Shown here: one piece after another, positions 1-7,757 of the stretch
Numbering within the stretch: position 1 is the stretch's first letter
How the letters are laid out: the number at the start of each line of letters is the position of its first letter
Program-made: the position numbers and the translations under genes
Assembly (NCBI RefSeq): GCF_008370685.1
Contig: NZ_VTZU01000023.1
Location: 1-64,000 of the forward strand
DNA length: 64,000 bases
Source: Aquimarina sp. RZ0
Lineage (GTDB): Bacteria; Bacteroidota; Bacteroidia; Flavobacteriales; Flavobacteriaceae
Direction of reading: 5' to 3'
Notes under the pieces: model-generated
Database searches by the model: none
What the model was told of the DNA's origin: nothing
What the model saw: only the letters and a program-made list of their open reading frames with translations

Positions 1-2
1 TA

Positions 3-110
3 ATTGTAGATAATCTCGATATAGAACGAACTGTCTCTAAAATAATAGGAAACATCGAAGAATTTAATTTCCTGATACCAAGAAAACAATCTGAAACAAC
101 CCTAAACTAA
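3..110 (+). CDS. C-terminal end of an unidentified protein (cut by window start)
   Basis: An open frame runs in from the window edge and ends at a TAA at 108-110, giving about 35 residues rich in Ile, Glu and Asn (…RTVSKIIGNIEEFNFL…). It is in the same strand as, and 28 bases upstream of, the toxin lipoprotein gene. The piece is too short to assign to a family. It is called coding only because the frame is open from the edge and has a protein-like composition. Confidence 0.4.
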   Translation: MVDNLDIERTVSKIIGNIEEFNFLIPRKQSETTLN

Positions 111-138
111 GGGTGCGAAACTTCAGTATTAAAAACAT

Positions 139-2073
139 ATGAAAAATCATATCAGGCATTTTGCCTATCTCATCAACTTATGTATTCTCATTATTTGCTT
201 TACTGCTTGTCAGGAAGACGATGTCATTCTTGCACCAGAAACCAATAGCGTATTAGAAGAAACGCAAAAAACAACTACTATCAATTATGAGGAAATACAA
301 AATGATAATCTATTTCAAGATCTGATTACCAAACGTGGCTTAAAAGGTTATTTTGATATCTCCTCAGAATTATCTAATTCCAAGAATAACAATGAATTGG
401 GATTTATTATTAAATCTACAGAAGCGGTAAAAATCATTAAAGATGGTTACACGTCCTATACATTATCGGTAAGAAGGAAAAAAGAATCTTTATATGATAT
501 CGATAATCTGGTCATTGGGCAAAAGGATGGTGAAACCAAAACGCAGCTATATACCTATCATTTTACCCAGGAAAGCTTTCATGGGTATATTGGCGGTGAA
601 CCGTTCACAGAAGATTTAAAGTATACTATAAGAGAACTTTCTAATGAGGGAACAGTACTATCATCATCAGAAGGTACAATTTCATTGAAAAAAGATACTA
701 CTGTGCATAAAGGTATAACAGTAAAAAGTAGCGGTTGTACTACGGTATTTATTTCTGTACCTAGATATTGTCATTGTGTTACACCTCCTCATGGTCCTTG
801 GGATGGTTGCTCTTGTACTCCAAGATCTGGATGGGACACGACTTCTATAAGAGTCTGCGGTAACTCTGGAGATGGTCCTTTGACAACTGGTTATACATTT
901 GATAATCAGAGAATTAGTGCTGGAAGAGGTTCAGGAATACCAGACTTCACCCCTCTTGACCCAGGAGATGGAGGTATGACAACTACCATATTTGCAACCG
1001 CAGAAGAATTTACTCTGGATAATTTACACCAAAGAGTACGTTTTTCATCAGCACAGCTCAATTGGTTTTTAGAAGGAACTAATGTCAACTATGCTCCCTT
1101 ATTCGCTAGTTTTAATTATGAAAATAACTGGTCTCAAGAAAGTAAAAATTTAACAAAAGAAATGACCAACCTCCTAGCTACTGGTAACACCAAACAAAAA
1201 AACCTAGTAAAAGCTGTTTTAGAAAAAGATATTGACCGTGCTACAAATATCATATTACAAGGAGCTGAGTTCACCCAAGTTCAATGTTGTGATAATGATC
1301 AAACTCCAAGGATTATGGCAGAAATAACCGCCAAATTAGCCATTGATTTTCTTGATGCCGGTTTTAATATATTTATTATAGGGTTAGAAATCTTTAGAAC
1401 AGATGAAAGAGAAGGAAGGTTTGTTAGAACTATAATGAAAGAAACTGGGATTGATGTCCCATCTGAAATAGACGATGCTACTTTGGGATCCCTTTTTAAA
1501 GTAAGGAAGAGAAACAGAGAATTAGTTACAGAGCCTTTTGGAGAATGGTATACCCCCATATTGGACTTAGGGTTTACTGTACTGGATCTAATGGCTGTTA
1601 TCTCACCAAGTACTAATGGTGGAGCTTTTCTCGCTATTAAAGGAGGAGGCACTATCACAGGCAAGGCACTATCTGACTATCTAAAAGTACTGGCAAAGGG
1701 AAAATGGAAAACAGTAAATGAATCTATGAGTGATGCTGCTAAATCATATCAAGAATTTATATCTGGTAAAAATTGGAATGAGAGTTTTGAGATGATCCTT
1801 CCTAATGGCAATCCAGTTAAATTTGATGCACTAAAAGATGGGGTTCTTGGTGAAGCTAAGTCAGGAATGCTTAATTTTGTGGATGCAAATGGCAATTTTA
1901 AGCCGTTCTTTACTGGTCAAGATGCTATTGTAAATCAGGCTAGACGCCAAAGAGAAGCTGCTAGTGATTTACCGATTGAATGGCATTTTGAACATGATAT
2001 TGTCCGTCAAGCATTTCAAAATTTATTACAAAACAGGGGTTTTAATATAAAATTTATACATACACCCAGATAA
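139..2073 (+). CDS. Lipoprotein with C-terminal REase-fold nuclease toxin domain (Tox-REase-5-like)
   Basis: The protein (644 aa) starts with a lipoprotein signal: a basic start, a hydrophobic core and the lipobox FTAC with Cys24 as the lipidated residue. Residues about 200-245 form a Cys-rich stretch (CHC…CSC…C) that could bind metal. The middle is mainly helical and unrecognised. The last ~100 residues resemble the restriction-endonuclease-fold toxin family Tox-REase-5: FDALKDG followed by GEAKSG (Asp563 or Asp567, Glu572, Lys574 as the D…ExK site), then a QA..Q..AA helix and a PIEWHF motif. The 161-aa gene one base downstream is the likely immunity partner. Family knowledge suggests a DNA-cleaving antibacterial effector displayed at or released from the surface; the delivery route is not shown. 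The domain call is from memory of the motif pattern and was not searched. Confidence 0.72.
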   Translation: MKNHIRHFAYLINLCILIICFTACQEDDVILAPETNSVLEETQKTTTINYEEIQNDNLFQDLITKRGLKGYFDISSELSNSKNNNELGFIIKSTEAVKIIKDGYTSYTLSVRRKKESLYDIDNLVIGQKDGETKTQLYTYHFTQESFHGYIGGEPFTEDLKYTIRELSNEGTVLSSSEGTISLKKDTTVHKGITVKSSGCTTVFISVPRYCHCVTPPHGPWDGCSCTPRSGWDTTSIRVCGNSGDGPLTTGYTFDNQRISAGRGSGIPDFTPLDPGDGGMTTTIFATAEEFTLDNLHQRVRFSSAQLNWFLEGTNVNYAPLFASFNYENNWSQESKNLTKEMTNLLATGNTKQKNLVKAVLEKDIDRATNIILQGAEFTQVQCCDNDQTPRIMAEITAKLAIDFLDAGFNIFIIGLEIFRTDEREGRFVRTIMKETGIDVPSEIDDATLGSLFKVRKRNRELVTEPFGEWYTPILDLGFTVLDLMAVISPSTNGGAFLAIKGGGTITGKALSDYLKVLAKGKWKTVNESMSDAAKSYQEFISGKNWNESFEMILPNGNPVKFDALKDGVLGEAKSGMLNFVDANGNFKPFFTGQDAIVNQARRQREAASDLPIEWHFEHDIVRQAFQNLLQNRGFNIKFIHTPR

Positions 2074-2074
2074 A

Positions 2075-2560
2075 ATGGCAAATACAATAACACAAATTAA
2101 TGTTATTTGGAAAGGAAGAAAACAAACTCTTAAAGAGTGTACAGAATCTTTTCTAATTTTTTTAGAAAGACTAAAACTATATGACCCTTGTTTTTCCACT
2201 TGGTACGAAACAGGAGATAGCAGAAAAAAAGGTCTAGAAAATAAATTAGTTTATGAATATAATTATATAAAAAATAAATTTTGTTCCAATTGTAAAGATA
2301 ATGACTATCCAAAATATGATTTTGATATTCGATTTTGGAATGGTGGCTTAAAGGATTCTTTATCTTATGGAATTAGTGCATCATTAGGTGGTGATGGTAG
2401 AATAGGTAACAGTATTTGTAACCTTACCTTTCCATACGAAGGAGAAATTTATGAGCATTATCGTATCCAAGAAAACTGGGAACAATTATTAGAGTTATTT
2501 ATAGACCACTGGCAACCTGATCAGTATAGAGATTTCAATGATCAATTGGTGGAGTTATAA
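2075..2560 (+). CDS. Putative immunity protein (Imm52-like)
   Basis: This 161-aa protein has no signal peptide, is acidic and rich in aromatic residues, and starts one base after the toxin stop codon, so the two are almost certainly co-transcribed and perhaps translationally coupled. Motifs include IRFWNGG, SASLGGDGR and a C-terminal NWEQLLELFIDHWQPD. This alpha+beta layout with a W-x-G motif fits immunity family Imm52, which is typically found next to Tox-REase-5 toxins. The immunity role rests on position and resemblance. It would act in the cytoplasm, where a nuclease toxin would strike. Confidence 0.6.
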   Translation: MANTITQINVIWKGRKQTLKECTESFLIFLERLKLYDPCFSTWYETGDSRKKGLENKLVYEYNYIKNKFCSNCKDNDYPKYDFDIRFWNGGLKDSLSYGISASLGGDGRIGNSICNLTFPYEGEIYEHYRIQENWEQLLELFIDHWQPDQYRDFNDQLVEL

Positions 2561-2615
2561 TTCCAACTAATGCTATTGACCAATATCGAGTGATATCTAT
2601 AAATTAAATAATAGT

Positions 2616-2648
2616 AAGGACTAGTGTTATACTGCTAGTTCTTATTTT
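2616..2648 (+). terminator. Rho-independent-like terminator after toxin/immunity pair
   Basis: Arms aaggactag (2616-2624) and ctagttctt (2635-2643) pair with one G-T wobble around a 10-nt loop and are followed by a T-rich run (tatttta). It ends the toxin-immunity transcription unit. Confidence 0.6.
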
Positions 2649-2660
2649 AAAGTTTGCAAA

Positions 2661-2723
2661 ATGAAGAGCTATACCTGTTTACTATTTTTTTTATTTATAA
2701 GTGTACAAGTGTATCCTCAATAG
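2661..2723 (+). pseudogene. Orphan signal-peptide fragment of a secreted protein
   Basis: An ATG opens a 20-residue frame that is nothing but a signal peptide: MKSY, then a Leu/Phe-rich core, then VYPQ, ended by TAG where the mature protein should begin. No in-frame continuation is recognisable. It is either the broken start of a lost exported-protein gene or a very short secreted peptide; the first is more likely. Confidence 0.4.
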
Positions 2724-3066
2724 CTCTTAATTTCATTTGATGCTACTCATAAAAAGGATTATGAAAATTAATATAACCAATAGAATGTGGGATGCAAGTT
2801 GCAGTCATATGACTTAAATCTTCAAGTTTATCTTGGATTTCTGGGTATAATCTAAGTATAAGCAAATTACAGATATACATTTTTATAACACCAAAACAAT
2901 TTGAATTAGCAAAAGTGGTAGGACTACCTATGGCTTTATAGTATGGATCCGGTAGGCAATTGATCATACTATTAACGGTCAAATGGTAGGCTGCCACTTT
3001 ATAAAAACAATGAAAATATAACTAACAATAGATTCCTGCTTTCGCAGGAATGACAAAATTGTAAAA
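2724..3066. other. Intergenic stretch with no convincing gene
   Basis: About 340 bases between the signal-peptide fragment and the next gene. A GTG-started 84-codon frame exists on the minus strand (2743-2997). It has a protein-like composition but no recognised motif, no upstream promoter and no neighbour, so it could be a decayed gene. The only clear structure is the small palindrome at 3032-3051. Confidence 0.4.
3032..3051. repeat. Small extragenic palindrome (REP-like)
   Basis: A perfect 8-bp inverted repeat, attcctgc / gcaggaat, with a TTTC loop, followed by gaca. This attcctgc…gcaggaatgaca unit is a common interspersed palindrome in Bacteroidota and other bacteria. It ends 15 bases before the next start codon, so it would sit in that gene's 5' leader. 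Confidence 0.6.
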
Positions 3067-3543
3067 ATGAAAAATGAAAACTACTCATTATATACCATAA
3101 TGCAACATTTTGAAGGGATGCAAAAAATAGAAGTATTTGACCTATTACATAAAATGGAGATTCTATTATTCTATACTTCCAGCCCTATTACCAAAGATGG
3201 TATTATACAAGTTATCAACTCAGGTTTGGATGGTAGTAGGGATGTTGATCCTTTTCAGTTTACCATATTGCCCAATGGAAATTTCTGTGAGTTTATAGGA
3301 TCTAATGATTGGCTACATATTTATGAAGAAAATAAAAGAGGTTGGATGAAATGGAGCCCATTTAGCACCTATTATTTTAAAACAAAATATGCCCCACTAG
3401 AATTACTACCATTAACCAAAAAGAACCTGCTGGATAATCTTAAGGGTACTGCCGAAGAAGCTAAAGTGGTTCGTTTTTTAAAACAACATAGGATTTCTAA
3501 GAAAGATCCACATACGGATACACTCTTGGCCCTAAATCTATAA
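3067..3543 (+). CDS. Hypothetical protein, 158 aa
   Basis: A soluble 158-residue protein without signal peptide or membrane segment. The N-terminal half looks helical (MQHFEGMQKIEVFDLLHKM), the centre has an aromatic-rich strand region (FCEFIGSNDWLHIYEENKRGWMKW) and the C-terminus is basic (LKQHRISKKDPH). No family recognised. It lies in the accessory region 78 bases before the RteC-like gene, on the same strand. The coding call rests on length, composition and an ATG 7 bases after the palindrome. Confidence 0.6.
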   Translation: MKNENYSLYTIMQHFEGMQKIEVFDLLHKMEILLFYTSSPITKDGIIQVINSGLDGSRDVDPFQFTILPNGNFCEFIGSNDWLHIYEENKRGWMKWSPFSTYYFKTKYAPLELLPLTKKNLLDNLKGTAEEAKVVRFLKQHRISKKDPHTDTLLALNL

Positions 3544-3621
3544 TTGAATATTAACTAACATACTAATGGCACAATGAAAACATAATTACTTAAGGGAAAA
3601 CAAATTAAATACAAATCGTCT

Positions 3622-4899
3622 ATGGAAACTATTGATGTGTTTTACAGGATATTTCATGATGACCTGAATCCATTGACAAATCAACAAGACAAGGCTTATT
3701 ATATCAATCACCTAAAACAAACTAAACCTGGGAATGAAACTATTAATGAAATACATAAATTAAATAAGCATATAGAAGAACTGAGTTTACAAGAGCTCAA
3801 ATACTATTATTATAAGGATATACTAAGGCAATCTTATCAGGATATCAAAAGATATCTTTATCAGAAAACATTTTCTGCCATTGATAATGATATAGATGTT
3901 TCTAAAGTGATTCAGAATCATCAATTATCTATTTTGAATTATCTAGCTATACTGGAAAATGATTTTCTTCCTAATTATGAGAAAGAAAGTATTTATGATA
4001 TATCTGTAGATAAAACTAATGTAGATATACTCAAGCTTATCTACCGAATATTAGATGATTTATTGGTATATATGGAGCGGTCGTTTGAGTCCTATCTTAA
4101 AACTTCTCTAGAAGTTTCTTATCAAAAACAGCTGTGGTTTGTATATCATTATCAAGAGCGAGTATCAGTTTTGATATCAAAAGTTGAAGAGCTTGATATT
4201 CCGAAAGAGCTTAAGGCCATACTTTGTATACCATTGGAAAAGATTAGAGATAACAAGGTGATAAGTCTAACCTATGAGTACAAGGATTATCTTACTATGT
4301 ATATAAAGGTGCTATGGCATGTGTTGCATAAGAATAGCGTTCTAAATACGTATGATCTGTATTCTGTATTGATAAGCTTGGAGTTTAATACCTTCAAAGC
4401 ATTTTTCTTTTATAAGGATTATATAAAAACACAGTTATCGACCTGTGAGAGTGAGGCGTGTAAAATTGTGATTCTGGAAGAATCTCAGAAAAAAATAAAT
4501 ACCATCACTGTTACTTATTCGAGAAAGTTAAATCCTGGTCTGCCTTCTCTAAAAGAACAATTGCTATTGTGGATAAAGGAGGAGTTACGTTTTTGTGAAA
4601 AAAGAATGATGCTTCGTACTACTGAGAATAATGTTGTGTCCAAGAAATTATTAAAAGTTTCTGTTCCGGAAATTTCGTTGATTACCCGATTGCTTTATGG
4701 AACAAAGTTTATTGAGGGTTCTAAGCGAGATTCTTTTCAGTTCCTGTCTAATGTATTTAGCACCAAAAATGCAAAAGTTATTTCGCCAGAAAGTCTTAGT
4801 AATCATTATTATTCGGTTAATGAGAGTTCGAAGCGATCTGTACAGAAGATTCTGAAAAAGATGTTGGTGAGTTTGGATGATATGGAGGGGGAGTTATAA
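3622..4899 (+). CDS. RteC-like mobile-element regulator (tentative)
   Basis: A 425-aa, almost entirely helical cytoplasmic protein with many Lys, Tyr and Leu residues. The C-terminal ~80 residues (EISLITRLLYGTKFI…DSFQFLSNVFS…SLSNHYYSVNESSKRSVQKILKKML) have the layout of the end of RteC proteins, which control excision and transfer of Bacteroides conjugative transposons: an LxxLxYxL helix, then a segment ending in a Tyr-rich motif, then a KR…FL…L helix. With an excisionase-like HTH gene and a tyrosine recombinase in the same region, a role in element mobility is a reasonable inference. The similarity is by layout, not by close match. Confidence 0.5.
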   Translation: METIDVFYRIFHDDLNPLTNQQDKAYYINHLKQTKPGNETINEIHKLNKHIEELSLQELKYYYYKDILRQSYQDIKRYLYQKTFSAIDNDIDVSKVIQNHQLSILNYLAILENDFLPNYEKESIYDISVDKTNVDILKLIYRILDDLLVYMERSFESYLKTSLEVSYQKQLWFVYHYQERVSVLISKVEELDIPKELKAILCIPLEKIRDNKVISLTYEYKDYLTMYIKVLWHVLHKNSVLNTYDLYSVLISLEFNTFKAFFFYKDYIKTQLSTCESEACKIVILEESQKKINTITVTYSRKLNPGLPSLKEQLLLWIKEELRFCEKRMMLRTTENNVVSKKLLKVSVPEISLITRLLYGTKFIEGSKRDSFQFLSNVFSTKNAKVISPESLSNHYYSVNESSKRSVQKILKKMLVSLDDMEGEL

Positions 4900-4900
4900 C

Positions 4901-4947
4901 CCTTCCGTCACTCGTTCCTCGTGCCACCTTCCCTTAGCAAAGGAAGG
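4901..4947. repeat. Interspersed hairpin repeat downstream of the RteC-like gene
   Basis: Two bases after the stop codon lies ccttccgtcactcgttcctc…, ending in an inner hairpin of ccttccctt (4927-4935) and aaaggaagg (4939-4947) with one mismatch. Sequences of this form are scattered through Flavobacteria genomes. It may also act as a terminator, as TTTTC follows at 4951. Confidence 0.45.
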
Positions 4948-5046
4948 AGCTTTTCTAAATTTTGGAGGATGTAATTGGCTCTACACATTTAAAAGAATCA
5001 TTATATTAAAGTAAATAGTTTTGATGAAGAAAATGTAGATAATCGG

Positions 5047-5082
5047 GTAACATTTTGCTCTGTTATGACACATATATTTATA
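5047..5082 (+). promoter_or_regulatory. Upstream block shared with the DUF1963 gene
   Basis: The block gtaacattttg, 12 bases, then acatatatttata, recurs with near-identical spacing at 10866-10899. Each lies 28 bases before its gene's start codon. The shared position suggests a promoter or cassette-border sequence common to these cargo genes. Confidence 0.4.
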
Positions 5083-5109
5083 GTTCCTCATATTTGAACA
5101 AAAAGAAGA

Positions 5110-5646
5110 ATGTTCTGGAAAAAGAAGAAAAACAACACAGGAAAATTTAAATGCTCAGAATGTGGAGAAGTTCACGAAAACTGGCCAGCATTAGCATATA
5201 AAACTCCTACTCCTTTTCATAATTTATCTGAATCGGAAAAAGAAACAATTGGACGAATTGATAGTGACTTTTGTGTAATTAAACACGAAGATCAAACTGA
5301 TCGATTTATAAGGGTTGTATTAAAACAAGAGGTGAATGACTATGATGACATATTAGAATACGGACTTTGGGTTTCATTAAGTGAACAAAGTTTTACAGAT
5401 TATTCTGAAAATTTCAGCAATGAGAATCACGAAACTCAATATTTTGGATGGTTGTGCAGTGATTTACCCGATTATGACAATTCTGTAAGCATTCCGACCA
5501 CTGTTGTTACTAAAACAGGAAATGAAAAACCTGAAATTTTTCCTCACAAAGATTTTGATCATCAATTTGTAAAAGACTATTACAATGGAATTTCAAAACA
5601 AGAAGCAGAAAGACGAATACACCAAATGATGAAAAATATTGAATAA
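5110..5646 (+). CDS. DUF2199 family protein
   Basis: A 178-aa cytoplasmic protein. After a short basic start (MFWKKKK) it has a zinc-ribbon-like CSECGEVH motif near residues 15-22, then the family pattern ALAYKTPTPF…LSESEKE…IDSDFCVI…FIRVVLKQEV…GLWVSLSEQSF, which matches DUF2199. Function unknown. It is a single gene with its own upstream block and long spacers, like the other cargo genes here. The MF.WKKKK start is echoed by the gene at 10068. Such solitary DUF genes in mobile regions are often immunity proteins; that is inference only. Confidence 0.8.
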   Translation: MFWKKKKNNTGKFKCSECGEVHENWPALAYKTPTPFHNLSESEKETIGRIDSDFCVIKHEDQTDRFIRVVLKQEVNDYDDILEYGLWVSLSEQSFTDYSENFSNENHETQYFGWLCSDLPDYDNSVSIPTTVVTKTGNEKPEIFPHKDFDHQFVKDYYNGISKQEAERRIHQMMKNIE

Positions 5647-5716
5647 ACGATTTGTTAAAAAGTTAATAGCCTATTTAGATACTTATTATCATTTAATCTC
5701 ATCTCATAAAAAATAA

Positions 5717-6937
5717 ATGGAAAGAATACTAAATCAATCTCATCATAAAGAAACTTTTTTCTACGGTTTGTCCAGGATGTTAGAAAGAGCCTCATACTAT
5801 GGCCTTCGTTCATTACTTGTTTTATATATGGTTGGAGAAAGTTTAAAAATGGATAGAGATGAGGCTTTCAATATTTATGGTTGGTTTATTGGTTTATTTG
5901 TTGTTTCTCAGGTTATTGGTGCAATCCTTGGAGACTTAATTATTGGGACTAGAAAATCAATAATTATCGGAGGGATTATTCAAACCATTGGGGCTTTTAG
6001 TTTTTGTCTCCCTTCTTCTATAGGGCTTTATCTTGGATTATTTCTTGTGATCCTTGGCGGTGGGTTATATAGTCCTAATATTACTTCTAGTTTTGGAAAA
6101 CTATATCTAAGTAAAACTAAACTACTGGATTCGGGATTCACTCTGCTTTATTTAGCAGCTAATTTAGGGGCTTTTTGGGGTATTCTATTGATTGGCTACT
6201 CTGGAGAAAAATATGGCTGGAATATTGGCTTTATTATAGCAGGCACACTAATGCTATTTTCAATAATTCCTATTCTAATTTCGAAAGAAAAAAATCCTCA
6301 AGAGAAACTAGCTAGCGAGCAACCAATAGGTAAGAGAATTGTTAATATTACGATTGCTTTTCTACTTGTCGCTATATTTTGGGCTATTTATGAAATATCA
6401 AATATTCGTTTTTTTGGTTTACAAATACAACTAAGTGAAATCTCGGCATTAAACATACCAAAAAGTATGTGGTCATCTATAAACTCAGTATTTATTTTAC
6501 CTATTAGTCTTTTAGCCATTATTTTATGGAGATATCTTTATAGCTCTCAATTATTTAAGTTAATGATTGGTTTTATATTAAGTGCGATCTCATATGGAAT
6601 CTTATTTCTAATACCAGAAACTCCTACTGAACAGCATACAATTTTATACTTAGTATCAATATTTTTTCTATGTATTTCGGAAGTCCATATTGCACCAATC
6701 ATTAATTCAGTTCTTACCAAATATACCAATCCTAAATATTTAGCAATACTTATAAGTTTATCATTTATTCCAACAAGACTAGTCTCATCTATAATATGGT
6801 TATTTAATGAAGGTCAATATGACAACCCTAAACTTGCTATATTAATAGGAATGATAGCTATGTTTATTATGAGTTTAGGACTAATTGCATATCATTTGAC
6901 ACATAAAAAACCACTTACATCACTAACGCATAATTAG
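5717..6937 (+). CDS. POT/PTR-family proton-coupled peptide transporter (MFS)
   Basis: A 406-aa integral membrane protein with about 12 hydrophobic segments. The first helix carries the POT signature: FFYGLSRMLERASYYGLRSLL (residues ~15-35) keeps the E-R…YYG.R pattern that couples proton and peptide. The GDLIIGTRKSIIIGG loop is the MFS motif between helices 2 and 3. The length is short of the usual ~500 residues. It probably imports di- or tripeptides across the inner membrane, although divergent members carry other solutes. It is monocistronic: 70 bases from the DUF2199 gene and followed by a TTTTTTTT run that may terminate it. Confidence 0.72.
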   Translation: MERILNQSHHKETFFYGLSRMLERASYYGLRSLLVLYMVGESLKMDRDEAFNIYGWFIGLFVVSQVIGAILGDLIIGTRKSIIIGGIIQTIGAFSFCLPSSIGLYLGLFLVILGGGLYSPNITSSFGKLYLSKTKLLDSGFTLLYLAANLGAFWGILLIGYSGEKYGWNIGFIIAGTLMLFSIIPILISKEKNPQEKLASEQPIGKRIVNITIAFLLVAIFWAIYEISNIRFFGLQIQLSEISALNIPKSMWSSINSVFILPISLLAIILWRYLYSSQLFKLMIGFILSAISYGILFLIPETPTEQHTILYLVSIFFLCISEVHIAPIINSVLTKYTNPKYLAILISLSFIPTRLVSSIIWLFNEGQYDNPKLAILIGMIAMFIMSLGLIAYHLTHKKPLTSLTHN

Positions 6938-7098
6938 TGGCTTACTTTTTTTTAATTTTAATTTTATCAAAAACTATCTGATTTACAGTTTTTTAAAGTA
7001 TTGATAGAAGGGTTGTAAACCGGTTTACCACTGTTTTGGTATTGTTCTCCTACATTTCTTTGTGCTCTTTAATTATTAAAACTATAACAGAGCAATTT

Positions 7099-7311
7099 AT
7101 GTTAAGCATAGAAGAACAATTATTATTTCTGGAGAAGCAGCGAGAAGACTCGATTCGAACCATACAAAATCTTCAAAAACAGTTTGGTGAAAAATACAGT
7201 CATGTTTTTAAAGAGAAGTTGAGTCATCACATTTTCTGCTACGATTCTGTACTTAAGTCAGTACGACAGTTACAAACCTTGAGAAACTTAAAGAAACAGA
7301 ATAATATCTAA
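7099..7311 (+). CDS. Small helical protein, 70 aa
   Basis: The frame extends upstream to a TTG at 7036, but the ATG at 7099 is preferred because the protein-like, charged sequence starts there (MLSIEEQLLFLEKQRE). The product is 70 residues, helical and probably coiled-coil forming, ending in KKQNNI. No family recognised. It lies just upstream of the HTH/replication module, and its stop codon overlaps the first base of a perfect 22-bp inverted repeat. Confidence 0.55.
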   Translation: MLSIEEQLLFLEKQREDSIRTIQNLQKQFGEKYSHVFKEKLSHHIFCYDSVLKSVRQLQTLRNLKKQNNI

Positions 7312-7365
7312 TACCAATTGTTGTTTGAATTTTCTTTTACAGTAAATTCAAACAACAATTGGTAT
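7311..7365. terminator. Perfect 22-bp inverted repeat (terminator or element signal)
   Basis: ataccaattgttgtttgaat(tt) at 7311-7332 pairs perfectly with its complement at 7344-7365 around an 11-nt loop. The stem starts at the last base of the preceding stop codon. A U-run follows only weakly (cctttttat). It is longer than usual for a terminator and separates the small helical gene from the HTH module. Confidence 0.55.
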
Positions 7366-7379
7366 AACCTTTTTATACG

Positions 7380-7393
7380 CGAAAGTCAAATCA
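7380..7393 (+). promoter_or_regulatory. 14-nt motif shared with the integrase upstream region
   Basis: cgaaagtcaaatca occurs here, about 60 bases upstream of the excisionase-like HTH gene, and again at 13391-13404 just upstream of the integrase start. A 14-mer can recur by chance in a window this size. The coincidence of both copies lying in the leaders of the two recombination genes is the reason to record it. Confidence 0.3.
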
Positions 7394-7453
7394 GCGTAGA
7401 GCCGTTAGTATGGTTCTATCATACTGGCGGCTTTATTTAAAAAAATTAAAACA

Positions 7454-7732
7454 ATGGCCGCAACAATTATTACCACTGAAGATTTATACGAATTTAAATT
7501 AGAGCTTTTGGAAGAAATAAAAATACTGCTCCAGGATAAACCTTCCATAAGGTCAAAAAAATACCTGAAATCCGCTGAGGTGATGGAGCTTCTAAAGATA
7601 AGTCCCGGAACATTACAAAATCTAAGAATCAATGGAACCTTACCTTATTCTAAAGTTGGAGGTATAATCATCTACGATCAGGATGAGATTACTAAAGTAA
7701 TTGAAGAGAATAGGATACATCATACATTCTAA
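7454..7732 (+). CDS. Excisionase-type helix-turn-helix protein (HTH_17)
   Basis: A 92-aa protein. An N-terminal helical segment (EDLYEFKLELLEEIKILL) precedes a MerR/Xis-type winged helix: KYLKSAEVMELLKISPGTLQNLRINGTLPYSKVGGIIIYDQDEITKVIEE (residues ~36-86). This pattern defines the small HTH_17 proteins of Bacteroidota mobile elements, which act as excisionases or as regulators of the excision genes. It starts a three-gene block with the winged-helix and ATPase genes (gap 25 bases, then a 14-base overlap). Its leader shares a 14-nt motif with that of the integrase. Confidence 0.8.
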   Translation: MAATIITTEDLYEFKLELLEEIKILLQDKPSIRSKKYLKSAEVMELLKISPGTLQNLRINGTLPYSKVGGIIIYDQDEITKVIEENRIHHTF

Positions 7733-7757
7733 ATCCCCCTAGCGGTTTATTATAAGC

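Noticed and set aside
1299..1664. 121-codon minus-strand frame inside the toxin gene
   Set aside because: Lies wholly antisense to a clearly coding lipoprotein gene and has no motif; a shadow frame.
2743..2997. 84-codon minus-strand frame with protein-like composition
   Set aside because: GTG start, no motif, no promoter and no partner; could be a gene remnant, but evidence is too thin to call a gene.
7346..7354. attcaaac as a possible left att copy of the tRNA 3' end
   Set aside because: Only eight bases match the tRNA and they belong to the 22-bp inverted repeat; not credible as an attachment site.
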